Source: an uncultured beta proteobacterium
GTDB lineage: Bacteria; Pseudomonadota; Gammaproteobacteria; Burkholderiales; SG8-41
DNA length: 43,085 nt
NCBI GenBank assembly: GCA_903889565.1
Contig: CAISYC010000062.1
Location: 1 to 43,085, forward strand
Direction: 5' to 3'
Both the position numbers and the translations under genes were made by a program. The notes beneath the pieces are model-generated. The model did not search any database. It was not told where the DNA came from and saw only the letters and a program-made list of their open reading frames with translations. The first letter of the stretch is position 1. Each line of letters begins with the position of its first letter. Shown here piece by piece: positions 41,887-43,085 of the stretch.

Positions 41887-42159
41887 ATCAGCGCCGGCCT
41901 GCGTGCCCCGGCCATGCCCGACATGCCCATCATCTTCAAGCAGGGCTTGCCCGGGTTTTAAGTCATCGGCCGCTACGGCTGGTGTGCGCCAGCCGGCTGC
42001 TCCGCAACGGTACCCCGCAAACTGTTTGTGGAAGTCGTGCGCATCTCCGGTCTGCCGGACCTGAAAAGCTTTTAGACCGACGCCGGCCTCGACGTTTCCA
42101 TGATTAACTGCCCCGCCATAATCGATGCCCGCATCAGGAGCGGATGCGGCCGCGTGTGA
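41887..42159 (+). pseudogene. Remnant of a Bug/TctC receptor gene (C-terminal third)
   Basis: One frame reads ISAGLRAPAMPDMPIIFKQG, then LPGF, stop, VIGRYGWCAPAGC, ... VEVVRISGLPDLKSF, stop, TDAGLDVS ... IDARIRSGCGRV. This follows the C-terminal part of Bug proteins (LPDVPTxxExGLPGFE-V-W-G-FAPAGTP, ... LPDLKERFxxxGLDV, ... FDAYIRSE-RW). In-frame stops at 41959-41961 and 42073-42075. The N-terminal two thirds are missing. Confidence 0.75.
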
Positions 42160-42307
42160 ACGTCATATAGGCGGCGCGTAAGCGCAACGACCGCGGTGCC
42201 TTCTTCTTTTACTCTGGCGCACCACCGGCGGATTAAGCCCTTTGGACGACGGCGCCGGACGCGCACCCCGCGTTGAGTGGTTATCAAAAAGGATTGCGGG
42301 AGCGACT

Positions 42308-42983
42308 ATGACGATCGCCGATTGTCCGGCTGACGACCGGCCGCGCGAAAAGCTGCTGGCCAAGGGGCCGGCCGCATTGTCCGACGCCGAATTGCTGGCG
42401 ATTTTTCTGCGCATCGGCGTCAGCGGCAAAAAGTGCGGTCGATCTTGCCCGCGAGCTGCTGACGGAATTCGGCTCCTTGTCCGCGCTGTGCGCTGCCGGC
42501 GAGGCGGAGTTATGCAGGCTGCACGGCATCGGCCCGGAAAAATTCGCGCAGCTGCAGGCGGTGATCGAGATGGCGCGCCGGGCGCTGCGCGAAAAAATCT
42601 CCAGCGGCAACGCGCTCAACTCGCCGTCGGCCGTGCGCGATTATCTGCGGTTGAAAATGCAGAGCCTGCCGCATGAAGTATTCGTCGCGATGTTTCTCGA
42701 CGCGCAAAACCGCGTGATCGAAACCGAGGAATTGTTCCGCGGCACGCTGACGCAAACCAGCGTGTATCCGCGTGAAGTGGTCAAGCGCGCGCTCCATCAC
42801 AACGCCGGTGCAGTAATCCTCGCCCACAACCATCCGTCGGGTGTCGCCGAGCCGAGTCACGCCGATGAAACGCTCACCCAGGCGCTAAAGCAGGCGCTGG
42901 CGCTGGTCGATATCCGCGTGCTCGATCACTTTATTGTGGCGGGCAGCGGCGTGCTGTCGTTTGCGGAGCGGGGATTGCTGTGA
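42308..42983 (+). CDS. radC: RadC-family protein with one-base frameshift
   Basis: ATG 42308 opens [39 protein letters not shown]. After Lys the reading frame changes at the A5 run 42428-42432: removing one A restores [16 protein letters not shown] and the full RadC sequence to 42983. The length, 676 bases, is one over a multiple of three. The JAMM metal motif is intact ([35 protein letters not shown]). Whether this is a real mutation, programmed slippage or a sequencing error cannot be told from the window. Later in-frame starts exist but would lose the helix-hairpin-helix part. Confidence 0.85.
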
Positions 42984-43085
42984 GCAATCAGGCTTGACCC
43001 TGACATCGCGCGCCGACTCGAAAAATTGGACGCGAGCACGGATACCGGACGCAGCAAAGGCCGGCGTGAGCAAGGCTGTCATGCG
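42984..43085 (+). pseudogene. Possible fragment of a ribbon-helix-helix antitoxin gene
   Basis: Directly after the radC stop the frame reads AIRLDPDIARRLEKLDAST, then DTGRSKGRREQG, matching the start of CopG/RHH antitoxins (IRLDP-I-RLE-LA--TGRTK). There is no start codon and the window ends here. Low-confidence fragment. Confidence 0.35.

Noticed and set aside
1-43085. CRISPR array, tRNA or rRNA genes, intact transposase
   Set aside because: No regularly spaced repeats, no cloverleaf or rRNA sequence and no transposase-like protein were seen while reading both strands.

Overview
The window reads as chromosomal DNA of a GC-rich (roughly 60-65% by eye) betaproteobacterium, most likely Burkholderiales-like. 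Five Bug/TctC-type periplasmic receptors, MmgE/PrpD proteins, orphan UbiD decarboxylases, a coaBC-dut-cbiX cluster next to radC, and a betaproteobacterial nas/nir layout all point that way. No rRNA, tRNA, CRISPR array or intact transposon was seen.

Layout. 1-2.0 kb: sparse region with a 44-codon membrane protein gene behind a perfect Shine-Dalgarno and a possible FNR-type promoter, a surface-adhesin-E-like secreted protein, a small membrane protein, and a promoter-plus-terminator unit that is a candidate small RNA or attenuator. 2.0-24.5 kb: accessory catabolic region. It holds three MmgE/PrpD proteins, an MFS transporter, a CDGSH Fe-S protein, five Bug receptors without TctA/TctB, a LigI-like amidohydrolase, an ACMSD-like amidohydrolase, two UbiD decarboxylases, a three-subunit molybdenum hydroxylase (CoxM/S/L type) and a putative zincin. 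No transcription-factor gene was found there. Short palindromic repeats are scattered through it, and two of them form the 5' coding ends of Bug genes. 24.6-36.8 kb: nitrate assimilation. An orphan Hpt protein is followed by nasA, ybiB, nasT, then a regulatory leader and nrtABD-cobA-nirBD. 37.1-41.1 kb: housekeeping genes (sodB, a PuuD-like membrane protein, a DUF192 protein, cbiX, dut, coaBC). 41.5-43.1 kb: a decaying stretch with a lower-GC hypothetical gene, a Bug pseudogene, a radC with a one-base frameshift and a ribbon-helix-helix fragment.

How the genes fit together. NrtABD import nitrate, NasA reduces it to nitrite, NirBD reduce nitrite to ammonium, and CobA plus CbiX serve siroheme synthesis for NirB. 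The nrt leader carries, in order, an NtrC-like palindrome, a sigma-54 -24/-12 promoter, two hexaloop hairpins of the ANTAR-target type and an intrinsic terminator whose 5' arm overlaps the second hairpin. This matches antitermination by NasT, encoded immediately upstream. In the catabolic region the divergent UbiD and molybdenum hydroxylase operons suggest degradation of a (hetero)aromatic carboxylate whose identity the sequence does not reveal.
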